Source: Klebsormidium nitens
Lineage: Eukaryota > Streptophyta > Klebsormidiophyceae > Klebsormidiales > Klebsormidiaceae
Reading direction: 5' to 3'
Length of the DNA: 64,000 nucleotides
Assembly (NCBI GenBank): GCA_000708835.1
Contig: DF237026.1
Location: 169,151-233,150, forward strand
The notes under the pieces were generated by a model, which worked only from the letters and a program-made list of their open reading frames with translations, had not been told where the DNA came from and searched no databases. The position numbers and the translations under genes are program-made. This document shows positions 24,113-35,800 of the stretch, piece after piece. Position 1 is the first letter of the stretch, and every line of letters begins with the position of its first letter.

Positions 24113-24884
24113 ATGACAGTGCAATCGGACCCTTGAAACGAGCTTCGACGAATACACATCAATTTGGATGCGCCCGTCATCTGCGGCGTGCCCACTACTA
24201 TTAGCCTCTTCAAATTTCGATACAGTAGTGGTGAAAGTCGTGACTGATCATGAATCGATATCACACTTACAAATTCCGTGTATCGTGAGGGGCTTGTCTT
24301 CAAAGATTGAGAAGCCCCGGGCATCAAAACCAAAAGTCCTAACCCAAAAGCTTACGCGCTCAGCACCCGCACCCTTCCTAACCACCAAACTAACCCCTGA
24401 TCTGGTTCCCCAGGTCCTTACCTTCAAACAATCCCCCCTGAAAACAATCGAGAGTTACCGGAGTCGTAGTTTCCGAAATTATGGACTCGCTTAATATTAA
24501 TTACCGGCACCCCAACCGTACGGCACTGACTCATCGAGCTCCTAGTATTAATTATCCATATCCCGGGTTGGGCGACGGTGTCGTTCGTTATTTCCCGGTC
24601 GGTGTCACTCGTACTCACAGGCAAAAGTGGCAGGGATTGGGATTCTGGATGCCTCGGTACTAGTACTACAACTGAGCCACGGCGGATACAGAAGCGGTGT
24701 ATTAAAATTGGTACCCAGTAAATGTAGGACCGTACATATTGTACGGAACGAGATTTGCAATCTGTGATCCTTGACGTCAATCTGTGAGCCTTGACGTCAA
24801 GACTCGAGCTCGACTCAACTTCAAGAGACAAGAGTCTTGGCGCAGTCGTGAAGATGTAGGTACCGTAATACTGCAGGTACCTAC
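24113..24884. other. Intergenic, no gene seen
   Basis: Nothing coding was recognised between the gap and the SINE. A short direct repeat, CTTGACGTCAA, occurs near 24771 and 24791. Confidence 0.35.
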
Positions 24885-25124
24885 TAGGTGATACCTACGA
24901 GGTAGCCTCCTCGGGCTAGCTCAGTTGGTTGAGCGTCGTGCTTAACCTAGCACACTAAAAGGGGTTGGACCGAAAGGTCGTGTGTTCGATTCTCGAACCC
25001 GGCCATCCGCTGCGGAAGGGGCGAGGATTCCCCTTTCGTTTGTCGGTGTGCTAGTCCCGGTGCTGCAGCTGATCAGCCCGGTGTGCCAGACTGTTCATAC
25101 TTTTTAGGTGATACCTACGAGGTA
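24885..25124 (+). mobile_element. tRNA-derived SINE with 20-bp target site duplications
   Basis: A 200-bp body (24905-25104) lies between two perfect 20-bp direct repeats, TAGGTGATACCTACGAGGTA, at 24885-24904 and 25105-25124. The body opens with a tRNA-like head. Its pol III A box TAGCTCAGTTGG (24917-24928) and B box GTTCGATTC (24984-24992) both fit the consensus exactly. The body ends in a short T run (ACTTTT). The tRNA-like part does not fold as a working tRNA because its T-stem is unpaired (GTGTG against CTCGA). Length, boxes, T-rich tail and long target duplications are those of a recent SINE insertion. Mobilisation would depend on a LINE elsewhere. Confidence 0.88.
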
Positions 25125-25690
25125 CCTATCATCAGAATTCATCTGAGGCTGTCACTAGCGTCACGGTTATACGGAAGGTACAGATCATGGCATCATGCAA
25201 ACGTCACATTGGCCCATCCTGTCCGCTCACTCTTACTTTTGAGGTAGGTACGTACGCGCTTGTACGCAGTCTACCGTGACAGTACGTATCGAACTAGTGA
25301 GAATAAAATCAAATATCAGTGCAGCGTACGGCCTAGTAATACGGAAAATCTACCACTACCGTATAAGTAACTCCCGACGAGACGGCACCACATGGCACCC
25401 GCTAGCGATCTTTGTGGTCCGTGAATGTCGGATCTGGGAGTGGTCAAACAGGTATCTGCTAGGAACATATCTCTCTTGCTGTGCACAGTGCCGTTTCTCT
25501 TGCTGTCTGCCGAAACCCATCACTAGAGGCAAAGTTTCCACTTCCTGGTGTTCTTTATATTCCGTGCCTTCCTTTCAGAAAGTGGAAGCATTTGTACCCA
25601 CCTCTCTTCCAGAAAAAACCGTTCACTTGCCTCCTTCACGGAAAGAGAAAAAAACACTTTCGCGCAGGAGGTTTTTCGACACAGGCAACA
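25125..25690. promoter_or_regulatory. 5' flank of the secreted cysteine-rich protein gene
   Basis: This 566-bp stretch between the SINE and the ATG must hold the promoter and 5' UTR. I see no distinct core-promoter motif. The SINE insertion lies about 570 bp upstream of the start codon. Confidence 0.4.
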
Positions 25691-28100
25691 ATGGGTCGCT
25701 CCCCGTCCCCTGCTCTCCTGTTGGTCGTAGTGCTAGCGGTGCTGACGTCACTGTCGGCGTCGTCAGCGCGGAAGCAGCCTTTGGCCAACACTGACGTCAG
25801 CCAGCAGGGGAGCTCCGAGGGCGATGCCACGCCATACAACCCGTGCGGCCACTTCGATTCCAACGACCCGAACGATGCGGGCAACGCACACCAGCCGTGC
25901 TACGGACCCGACGGGGAAGTCTGGTACTGCTGGTAAGGGCTTGTGGGCAGACCTCATTATAGGCTTCTTCACTGATTTTGTTGAAATTTGCGTGAGCATC
26001 TGTGGTATTCGGGGCCTGGAATTGGCGGTACCTGATATCAGGAACAAGCAGAGACACTGGCACAGAGTCTTGTGAACATGTTGTGATGCAGGGTTTGCGG
26101 AATCAAGTTACGAGTCGTGGTAAAACAAAGATGTGCTTGAGTGAGCTTTGTCAAACCCCCTCTTTTTTAGCCTTCCCAAACTCTTTGCCACCTTGACTCT
26201 ATAAGGAATATGGTCTGACCCAAGGTTAGGAAACATGGTAATGACAGGGTGTGCTTAAGCGCACTTTGGTCTACCCCCTCTGTTTTACCCAGCACAAACC
26301 CTCGCCTCATAACTTGAGAAAGAGAGTCTGCCCAAGCGTAACGCTGTGTCTCTGTTGACATCGTGATGTTAGCAGCATCAGTGCTGGCTCTTATGTCAAA
26401 TCGTTCAGGCATGACCGTAACTTTGACCAACTGGAAGTTGAGGCTCTAGAGATCTTGGGTTGTAATGCAGTGCACCTATGCTTGCCATCTCTTTCATTTT
26501 TCCTCCATAAAGTCTGGCGCACTGAAGTCTGATATAGACTCTGCTTCAGAGGTCCGACGCTCATTTACGTTTTGAAACTTAGGGAGCCTTGCGATCGGCC
26601 AAGATCTGGAAGGAGTTGGGTCCTAATGCACGGACATTCAAACTGCCGCCACAGACAGAAGTGCGTAAATGAAAAATTCAGAAACGCCTTCAGATCTGCG
26701 AGTTTTGACGAGCCCGCACCATTTTTAAAAGCCTTTCCTGCGCATACGTACTGTTTTCAAAGACGCTGCCTCGTCAAATTCAGGTGGTGGGAAAATCGGT
26801 TTGGGTAAACCGCTCTTCTGCAACCTTGTTCTCCAAGCCGGCCACTTTGAGATCCAACACTTTTCAGCCTGCTGACGTGGCTCTGTTTCTGTGCAGCCTT
26901 TCCGGGAGCTCCATGTGCTCCTGCCCGACTGTGGTGATCGACGCTCCCAAGGATTATGGCTGCTACAACTACGTAAGTGCCAACTGTAGTTTTCGCTTTT
27001 GCGTTCCCCTTCTACGAAGTCATTGCTTTAACGCAGCTGAGACTCGTCTTCTTCTCATGCTCCGGGTCAATGTCAAATGTTCGCAGCATGGCAGCTGGCC
27101 TTTGTGCCTAGGGCGGATTGGGAGTCTTTCGAACACGAGTTGGGTTCTATTGGGGTTTAGAAGCTAGGTCTGAGGGTGGGTTGAGTAAAATCTGTGCCCC
27201 TAGCTGGACAGTGAAGACAGTGTGGGGGTCAAGCGGGCTTCGTCGGCTACATCAAGTTTACAGGGAGGTTTACTACTTTGAACCATGCTTAAGTTAGAAA
27301 GTTGTAGACCAGCTTCAAATGGTATTCGTCTGGTACTTTTAAGGGCACTGAAGCAAAACTCCACCATGTTGCTTAACTGCAGAACCTCGCCACGAAGTGG
27401 GGGTTACTTTCTACTCGCTGACGGATAATTCAGCCGGCTTCGCTTTGGTGACTTCTTCATGCAGCGTACATTGCACATGAGGAAGATATCCGGATTGTCC
27501 AAGCTTAGTTTCTGGTCGGCCCTTCTGCCAAGAGAACGTGGTCGATGTCTGGTTCGATGCCCTTTTAACGGTTAACCGTGTTTCAACTGCGAAAATTTAC
27601 GTTGCTCAAAGGAAGGTTTGGCTGCTAACCAGGTTCAATAACCAAACCTCTGTCTGGTATGTTGACCATTGACCGCGTTACAGCCATGTTTAAAACCTGG
27701 TTACTGCCTGAGTCTGATCATTGGACAGGTAAACAAGCTTCGAACCAGCCCGTTAAACCGACTGTTGTTGACCGCCGAAAATTCCATTTGGCAGGTCGCC
27801 GACAACACTCTCAACGCCAACACGGGCGCCGAGTGCGGCTACTTCTTCCCCGAGACCACCGCGCACGCCGGCCGGATCCTCGCGACAAACGAGACCTGCA
27901 ACGTCTGCCCCCCCGAAGACTTAGCGGGCTTCAAACTGGGCCCCACCTCCCCGTTGCTGCAGCCAAACTTCATCCTGCGCTGCTACTACGATGCCCTCCC
28001 GTACGTCTGCGAGTATTTATTTACCACCGGGGAGTTGACACTGGACCAGAACGACAATGTTTGCCCGGGGGGCGCAGCACGCGGGCCGTGCCCTAGCTAA
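25691..28100 (+). CDS. Secreted cysteine-rich protein, family unknown
   Basis: Three exons join in frame: 25691-25932, 26897-26972 and 27795-28100 (207 residues). Donors are gtaagg and gtaagt, and the acceptors are gcag. An N-terminal signal peptide is clear: basic MGRSPSP, hydrophobic ALLLVVVLAVLTSL, then SASSARKQ. The mature part has 14 cysteines (NPCGHF, QPCYG, WYCC, MCSC, YGCY, AECGY, ETCNVC, LRCYY, YVCEY, NVCPG, GPCPS), enough for seven disulphides. No membrane anchor follows. An N-glycosylation site (NET) precedes CNVC. It could be an apoplastic or cell-wall protein. I recognise no family and assign no function. Introns 1 and 2 (964 and 822 bp) carry no exon-edge echoes, unlike most other genes here. 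Confidence 0.72.
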
Positions 28101-29829
28101 CGACATTCCGGGCACTCCCTCTCCGACCACCTCCGCCCCGATTGTCGGCCCGCTCCGGTAATTAAGGAACGCAGGGGATGACCGCACCCACCCAAGCCGG
28201 GTTAGGCACGGGTTAGATGCCCTTCTGGTTGAGTGCTGGTTATAGATTTTGTTTAGGCGCGACATCCTCCAGTGAAAGCGAAACCTCGCATCTCCCTTGG
28301 TGAGTGCGCCTAATGGGTCAGTTGCGGTAACTAGAGTTGGTTAAAGGCCGGTGTAGGCAATCCCAGGATTCGCCCGAAGCTGGGCCGGGCAGAAATGAAG
28401 CTAACCGGCGCTTGAGCAACGCTTTACCCTGGGAACTGGCCACTTCGTCGATCGATCTGCTGGTCGGATGGAGACTAATAAATTGAGCCCGAGAAACTGC
28501 AGTAGAACAGCGCAGTTGCTTGACCTGAGGTTGAGTGTAGTGATTTTGTAGGGTTGTGTTTTGCGGGATCTTAGGGTTGAAGCTTTTAGATTGCAAGTCG
28601 TGAGAAACCTCCGACTTGGCTAAACTCATGTTAGGCACGCCAACGCCGCGCGCATGTCTAGCGTAGATAAATCAACTAGAATCCGGCGCCCCAGTCAATT
28701 GCTTTTTCTTTCACGTATCTAGATAAGCCTGCTGATGTCCTCCAGCTCTAGTGTCTTTTCTCCTTCCCTGCGCAAAGTATGCGAGAGCGTTCAGCGGCGG
28801 AAGGTTAATCCTGTGATGTCACCAAGAGAATGTGGTCTCGAAACAGCCTGCGGTGCTAGCTTGCAATCAGTACGTGAATGTCCGACTCATGATCCTTTGT
28901 CTCTCCGCACACATGCATGATGGTACCGTCAAGCTAGCTTGCGATGTACTTTGAATGTCATCGTGACCCACTAGTACGGCCTTATCTATTCATGTTTAGT
29001 CTGTGAAGTAAATGCAGTTATGAATGATTCTTAGTTGGAGGTCCCCAATTTTCGGTTGACTTTAGTTTTCGTGATTGTTGCTTGTGCACCGCGCTTCCCC
29101 TTAAGCTAATCTGCTAAGGAAAAGAAATCCAACGAGAGCTGCACTGCAACTAATAATCGTGACATGGATTTGTCCACCCTCGAAGACCGTCACGATGCGA
29201 GCTTCGGGCCGCGATGGATGTGTTGAACGGTTGGAAGATGGTAATGGCAGGATCGAGCCCGCAGCCGAAAGTGGAAGGAACACGAGCAGCTCGGAGAACA
29301 TCATACTAACGTTGCATAACATGACCTTGGAATATTTGTACTGCCTGATGAGTTCCCGGTCATTTCATGCTCAATTATGTGGTTAAGTCTGCATAGTCTG
29401 GTCTGTCTTCCGAAGTCCTTAGCTATTAAACAATCCGCTGCACTGAGTCTGCCTGTATCTCTTACGTTAATTCGGGCACCAAATACAACCGTCTTTTCCT
29501 TTCCGCTTTTGCAGCTCACAGAATGAATTGTTGCGGTCACACGATTTGATCAATCCAAGCTTCCTATCCCTCCGTTCGACAAAGTCACCGACCTCCTGTT
29601 TAGGACTCTGATTAAGTTGCAAATTCGCCGCCTTGCACGCCGCATTGACCCTAAACTTGTTTCAGTTTAGCCGTTCAAATTCTCGCGAAGTGATTGCTTC
29701 TGCTTCATGTAACGGCGTCACGTTCCGCTCTTGTATCTTATTCTCCGGCTCTGTCACCAGCTTTCAGTTTGAAAGACGCTGCAGGCTGCCGACGAGTACG
29801 ATTAGAAGACGCTGAACGCTGCCGACAGG
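28101..29829. other. Convergent intergenic region, no gene seen
   Basis: This lies between the 3' ends of the cysteine-rich protein gene and the OSCA-like gene. It should hold both 3' UTRs. No coding similarity was found. Confidence 0.4.
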
Positions 29830-32800
29830 CTATCTTCCGATCTTCGCATTTGACGTGGGGAATCTGGAAACGGATCCGTTCCGACTGGACCCACTAGCAG
29901 GCATGGAATCCTCCGGCTGCTCACCCTCAAACCTAACCCTATTCACGTAACCTTCCGGTTGCAGTGCTAGTCCGTGTAAACCCTCACTAAACCCTGGAGC
30001 GTCCAGCTCCGCGGCCGCCCTCGCGCTCAAGGGGTCGCCGTTTTGCTGCAGCTGCGTCGGGTCGTCTCCGTTACCATACTCCGTCATACCGTTACCATAC
30101 TTTCCGAGCCCCGGCCACTGACTGGGCGGCACGCTTCCCCGCACTTTCTCGCCGCTCTCGTTGGCCAACCGGGCACTCGATCTGGGCGCCGCTCCCGCAT
30201 CTGCGCTCTTTTCTACTGTCCCCGGTAGCCGCTCCCGAGCGACGTCAGCGGGATCCCCCTTCTGGCGCTCCGTTTTCTCAGGGGGGTCGGGCAACTCTCG
30301 CCCGATCTTCGATACCCGCCCTCGGGTGAGATAGCGCTGCAGAAAGCTGGGCAGCCGCGATTTGGTGACTTCTAACCGGTCCGCAATGGTGGGCGCCTCT
30401 GCGGTGCGCACAAACGCCGCCGTTCGCTGCGCGAGGTGGTAGCGCGGGTTCGCGGTGCGCTGGTAGCTGCGCAGGCCGGACACGCACTCGTCCTTAAGGG
30501 CTGCACACAAAAAACGCGCGGTAAGTTAAGGGTGCGCAGTCCTGACGATCAGAAACCGCGCGGTGCGCTGGTAGCTGCGCAGGCCGGACACGCACTCGTC
30601 CTTGAGAGCTGCACCAGGAAACCGCGCGGTGAGTTATGGTCGCGCAATATTGACGAGATGGGAAAGGGGAAGAGCTAGAACAGAAAGTGCGCGGTGCGCT
30701 GGTAGCTGCGCAGGCCGGACACGCACTCGTCCTTGAGCGCTGCACGAAAAAGCGCGCGAAGTTAGATGTGGTCGCGCAATTATTAGAAGATGGATCGCAA
30801 AGGTGGGGATTTAGAGACCGCGCGGCGCGGGGGTAGTGCGCAGGCCGGAGACGCACTCGTCCTTGAGCGCTGCACCAGAGAAGCGCGCGGTGAGTCACAG
30901 TCGCGCACTTTTGACGAAATGAATCGCAAAGGCAGGAGATCAGGGACCGCGCGGTACGGACACGCACTCGTCCTTGAGCGCTGCACCAAGAAACCGCGCG
31001 GAACGATCCGACTGCGCAGAATCAGAAAGTAAGAGGAGACAGTTCGCAATGACAAACAATGAAGCGCTGCGAGAAATGTCTGTGCACGTTTCTAAGGGGA
31101 TGGATGGCAGGACAAGTGATCAGAGTCCGCGCGGTGACTTTAGGCTGCGCAGCTCTTGCGAGATGGATCAAAATCCAGGGGACCGGGAGAGACGGTTGCG
31201 TTCACTACGTAGAGGTTTTGGAGTGAGAGTGGTGGTGCAGTGGGGTGCCGAATGCCGCGTGGCCTCGGCTCTTGGGTGCGCGCCGCAGGAAACGTGTGAC
31301 AACACCGCGCAACGGCCGGCACCTTCTTCGCCAGATGGCGTGACAGAGAATCGCTCACTCAGTCAAAGTGCTTCTCTGTATGAAAATGTTGTCGGGGGAC
31401 CTCACCTTGCCGCAACGTGACGGCCAGGTTCTCGTCCCGCACCTGGTTGGACCGCCAGAAGAGCGCCGCGAGCGCGCGCGCGCCGTTGTAAAACGGGCGC
31501 GCCAGAAGATATATGGTCAGCAGCAGAAACAGCGCGAGCGCGGGCGCGGCGTTGGCCTTGGTGATGCGGTCCGTCCAGTTGAGCTGCCGCGTAGGCTGGG
31601 GGATGCGGCCGCCAAGCGCGTCTGGGGGAAAGGGTTTGGGGGTTTAGGCGGGGGGAGCGGGGAGTTGTTCTCCCCAGAGGTGCGGTTGGTACGTAGAACC
31701 GGGCGCACGGCATCGACCTCAAGAAACGTCTGATAAGCTAAGACGAATGGGTTACTTTGGGTTTGAGGAGGGTAGGAGAGTGTGAAGCAGGCTCCTTTTA
31801 AGTTAAGATTTTTTATGTTGACAGGAGCTTCTCATCATCTTAGCTGAATCTTATATTTGCGTGTTTCGAACGTATGGGCTCTTGGAGCACTTCTGCGGCC
31901 CTTGGCCGCAAGCCGAAAAGAGGGCCGAGCGTTTACAGCAATGCACTCCAGGGCCGTGATTCGAAAGCCGGTCCCCGGCGCAAAGGGGCCTCGGGGCACA
32001 GTTTTCTCTGCAAATCTTTGATTTTCGCCGTCTTTCGGCGAGTATCTTTTTGGTGGGGAATTGGGGCCGGCAGAACAAAGAAGAGAAAGTACTGAGAAAA
32101 TAGGGATCAAAGTTTACAGCTCGACGGAAGGAAGCAGACAGATTGAAGAAGGACGTGGGAAGCCAATTAAGCCTCCATTTGCGGTTTGACGACGAGCACG
32201 AAAAGTAAATCCTGAAACCCATGAACCCCTCACCTTGCGCCTCCCCAAAGGTATTGGACGGCAGCCCGCCGTACATCCAGACCGCGACGGCGCAGTGGAT
32301 CCACGCCGCCCAGGGGAGCGTGGCCAGGAATGCATTCGTCATGGTGTCGTCATACTGCGCGGGAGTGCGCGACAGGCGGAGGACTGCGCGGGCGGCCGAG
32401 CAACCGGAGTCAAAAACAGTGTCCTTCTCTGGAATAGTAAGCCTAAGTAATGGTAACGAAGCTAACACTAGACACGAAAATCCAAATGATCACCCGCTCC
32501 GCACTCGTACCCACCCTAATCCCCACACCAACACTACCCGTCCATGTTACTATAATTTGAGCTTACTATACCTATTTTGGAGAACGACAGAAACAGCGGC
32601 TGACGAGAAAATGGGACCGTGTAGCGTTCCAACATTCTGGAAGTGACGAGGGTAAGAAGTTGATGCGCAAAATAAGCCGCGCCCTGGGTCGGTCGAAAAT
32701 CAGGCCACCAATTTCGGACAGCGGTAAAGAGACCCGTGCTTTTAAGTGCATAACGACGAAGTGTCTGATGATCAATGAAGTATTGCTTACACAGGACAAA

Positions 32801-35800
32801 AATGCTACTCGCATTGAGGACTCGCTATAGATGGCGGCGTTTGAGGCATCAACTGCTTAATTTTCTGGCAGATCCGGTTGGCGTGCTATTGATCGTCAGC
32901 AGCGGGAGCATTCAAAAGAGCCTAGTAACTTATCAAACGCTGAACAGATTCCTCCCTCCAATCACCCGGGCGGTGAGACTGACGTTGTGAGCGAGCGCTT
33001 ACGTGTGATCTTGTCGACCCAATAAATGATGTGAATTGCTGCCGTGAGAATGAGGTGCTGCAGAAGAGAAGCATCGTTTGTTGTCATCACGATTTGCGCC
33101 TGTTCAAGGTTTCTCAGGGGACTCGGATTGCGGCAAAAATTGAAGCGAGTGAGAGATCCTGAAATCAGCCGCGGGGAAACGCTGTAGCAGCGTCTTTGGT
33201 GATCAGCATCCTTTGGTGCTTTCATTCGCCTCTTTAACTGTCACGGAAGCTGTCTTTCAGCACCTCCAAAGCAGGGTATCTTATAGGATCTTCACACAAA
33301 CAAAAGCCCAAAAACCGAGTGCCGCGATTCTCTGACTCGGAACCGATTATGGCTTCACAAAACTATTGACTTATCCGACTGAGAACGGTAACCCAAAAAG
33401 ATACCTGCTCCGCATCCATGCCCACCGTAACCACCAACCTAACCCTACCCGTCCCAGTGCGGTTAGATTCTCATAATTTCGGCTCAATGTTATCTTTCTT
33501 GAGCTCGGCACTCACCAGAATGGGGATGCCCGCGCTGAAGACCATGGCAACGAATATAAGCGTCAGCAGCTGGCCGTACCGGTCGGCTAGGGTGAACTCA
33601 AGGCCCTCCATCAACTTGTTCAGGTCGCTGTAAACGTAAGGAAAGGGTCAAGTTTTGCAAACAATTTCAACATCCTATTCCTTTTCCTTCTTATTTCTCT
33701 GTCTTTCCGAACACTGGTCGGCCAGGATGAACTCGAGGCCATCCATCAGCTTGTTCAGGTCGCTGCAAAGGCACGAAAAGGGTCAATAGTTTTCAAGAAT
33801 CTCAGGATTTTGGTTCTTTTTGCTTCTTATATCTTTCCTATTCTGACTCCTGGTCGGCCAGGGTTAAACTGAGGCCCTCCATCAGCGTGTTCAGGTCGCT
33901 GCAAAGGTATTAGAAAAGGGGTCAAGTTTTGCAAACAATTTCCAACTTTTATTCTGCTTCCTAATTTCTTGCTTTCTCCGAATTCTGGTCGGCCGGGGTA
34001 AACCCGAGGCCCTTCATCAGCTTGTTCAGGTCGCTGCAGAAGTCAGAAAAGGGCAGGTTCTCAAGTCTTTCATCTCGCTGCATCTTGCCACTCCGGTTTT
34101 CCATTCTTTATCGTCTGGCCCCTCCACTCTTCCCCTCCCGTCGACTTTCTTTCTTTTCGGAAGCACCTACACTGGATCATTCCGGTCGGTCTGCGAGCTG
34201 AATGACGGCGACTCTGCCATAGTGAAGAATTCGCTTCGCTTCTGTAAAGCTTAACGCATTTGTTTCTGACAACCGTAGTGTAAGCTCGCCCCCCATGGGT
34301 GCACAAAATACCACATCGTTTCATGATCCTTAGATCCTTGAGATGATATACGTTTTCCCAACCATTTCAGTAGTGTCCCGCTATCCAATTGAATCAGCCC
34401 CGTCACCTTTCACATCAACGAGCGCACTCTCGACTTCGCATGAGCTGGCCGTTCGCCCACAGCCGCTTCGCCACGCCCAAGAGCCGCGTGCAATGCTTCG
34501 TTGATCCTTGAAAGAACTCCAATCCATCACAACTTTACCAGAGAAGACCTCAGTTCAAACGGAAAAACAATGATTCTTTTCTCCCTCAACTAACTTATCT
34601 ACTCAAGGATGCATTCCCACCTTTTGATGAGCTGGCTCTTCGCCAACAGCCGCCGCTTGCCGTAAGTCCAAGCCGCCCAGCGGCTCGTGGATGCTCGACA
34701 GATACTCGATCGACCAAATCATTCTCGGACACTAAAACCAATTGAAAGCAGAACTACTGTTTCAACAACCAAGTCATACACTTAAGAGCGCGTTGGAACT
34801 TGAGAGCGCATTCTCACCTTTGGATGAGCTGGCTTTTTGCCCACAACCGCCGCTTCCCGCACGCCCACGCCACGCCCAGCGCTTCGCGGATGCTTGAGGA
34901 ACATTCTAAGAGACATGAAGTCCATTAAAAAGTAAGGGAAAAAAGGAACAACTTGTACATCCGAGCGCATTCGCCCACGCCACGCCTAGCGCCTCGTTAA
35001 CCCTTGAAAAACGTAAAACTCTGTTCAAATGCGATAAACAATATCCCTTTCCTTCCTAATCAATCTCGAGTGCGCATTCTCACCTTTGGATGAGCTGGCT
35101 TTTCGCCCAAAGCCATCTCTTCCCCCACGCCCACGCGACGCCGAGCGCCTCGTTGATGAACGGCACCACGATCTGGACGGTCAACGTAATCACTAGCGTG
35201 CTGCCGACGGCACTATACCACGCGGTGTCGAAATCTTCGTAAAGCCCGTTGAAGAACCAGTTGGTGACCTTGCCGCGGCTCAAGCCCGCGATGTGCGCGT
35301 AGACGAGCGTTCCGATGACCGCGCAGTTGAGGAGCTGCGTGATGAACAGCTTCTCGGCAGTGGCCGCCTCCTGGTAAGACGGCTTTTCTTTTTCATTCAA
35401 GAAATGAATTTTCTTGACGACTTCAATCGAATGTGCATATGTTGTGTTTATCTCGGCATGTGAAATCGAACCTGATTGATGGCTTCATTCAAGTTGCGGA
35501 TGAAGAGCTTCTCGGCGATGACCCCCTTCTGGGAAAGAGCGTCCTTCAATCTCTATTGTGTTGCTCCCATGCGATGTCTCCAATGTGTACAACACTCAAA
35601 CATCTGATAGGTTGGTGGCTTGTATCAGTTCGAGGCAGGAAGAACACATTCTAAATTGCGAGCCGAGAGTAGAGAGTGACGCCGCTCCACCCAGCAACCA
35701 GGCTTACCATCGACTTCAGCAGATTGTAAAAACACATCGCTACTATATGCCTGCGCCGTCAGCAGATGTTCTCGCTCAAATGACACCTACGGCATGACTC

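Noticed and set aside
24420-24730. Further copies of the 2618-3350 element here and near 33300-33480
   Set aside because: They share short words such as ACCGG, GACTCG and TTATGG, but no matching ends or TA flanks were found.
24900-25010. A tRNA gene with intact A and B boxes
   Set aside because: The T-stem does not pair, the anticodon region folds poorly, and the 200-bp unit has 20-bp target duplications. It is the head of a SINE.
30440-31010. A CRISPR-like array (regular repeats with spacers)
   Set aside because: The repeats are parts of a coding exon with splice acceptors in a eukaryotic intron. Spacers are themselves related, and there are no cas genes.
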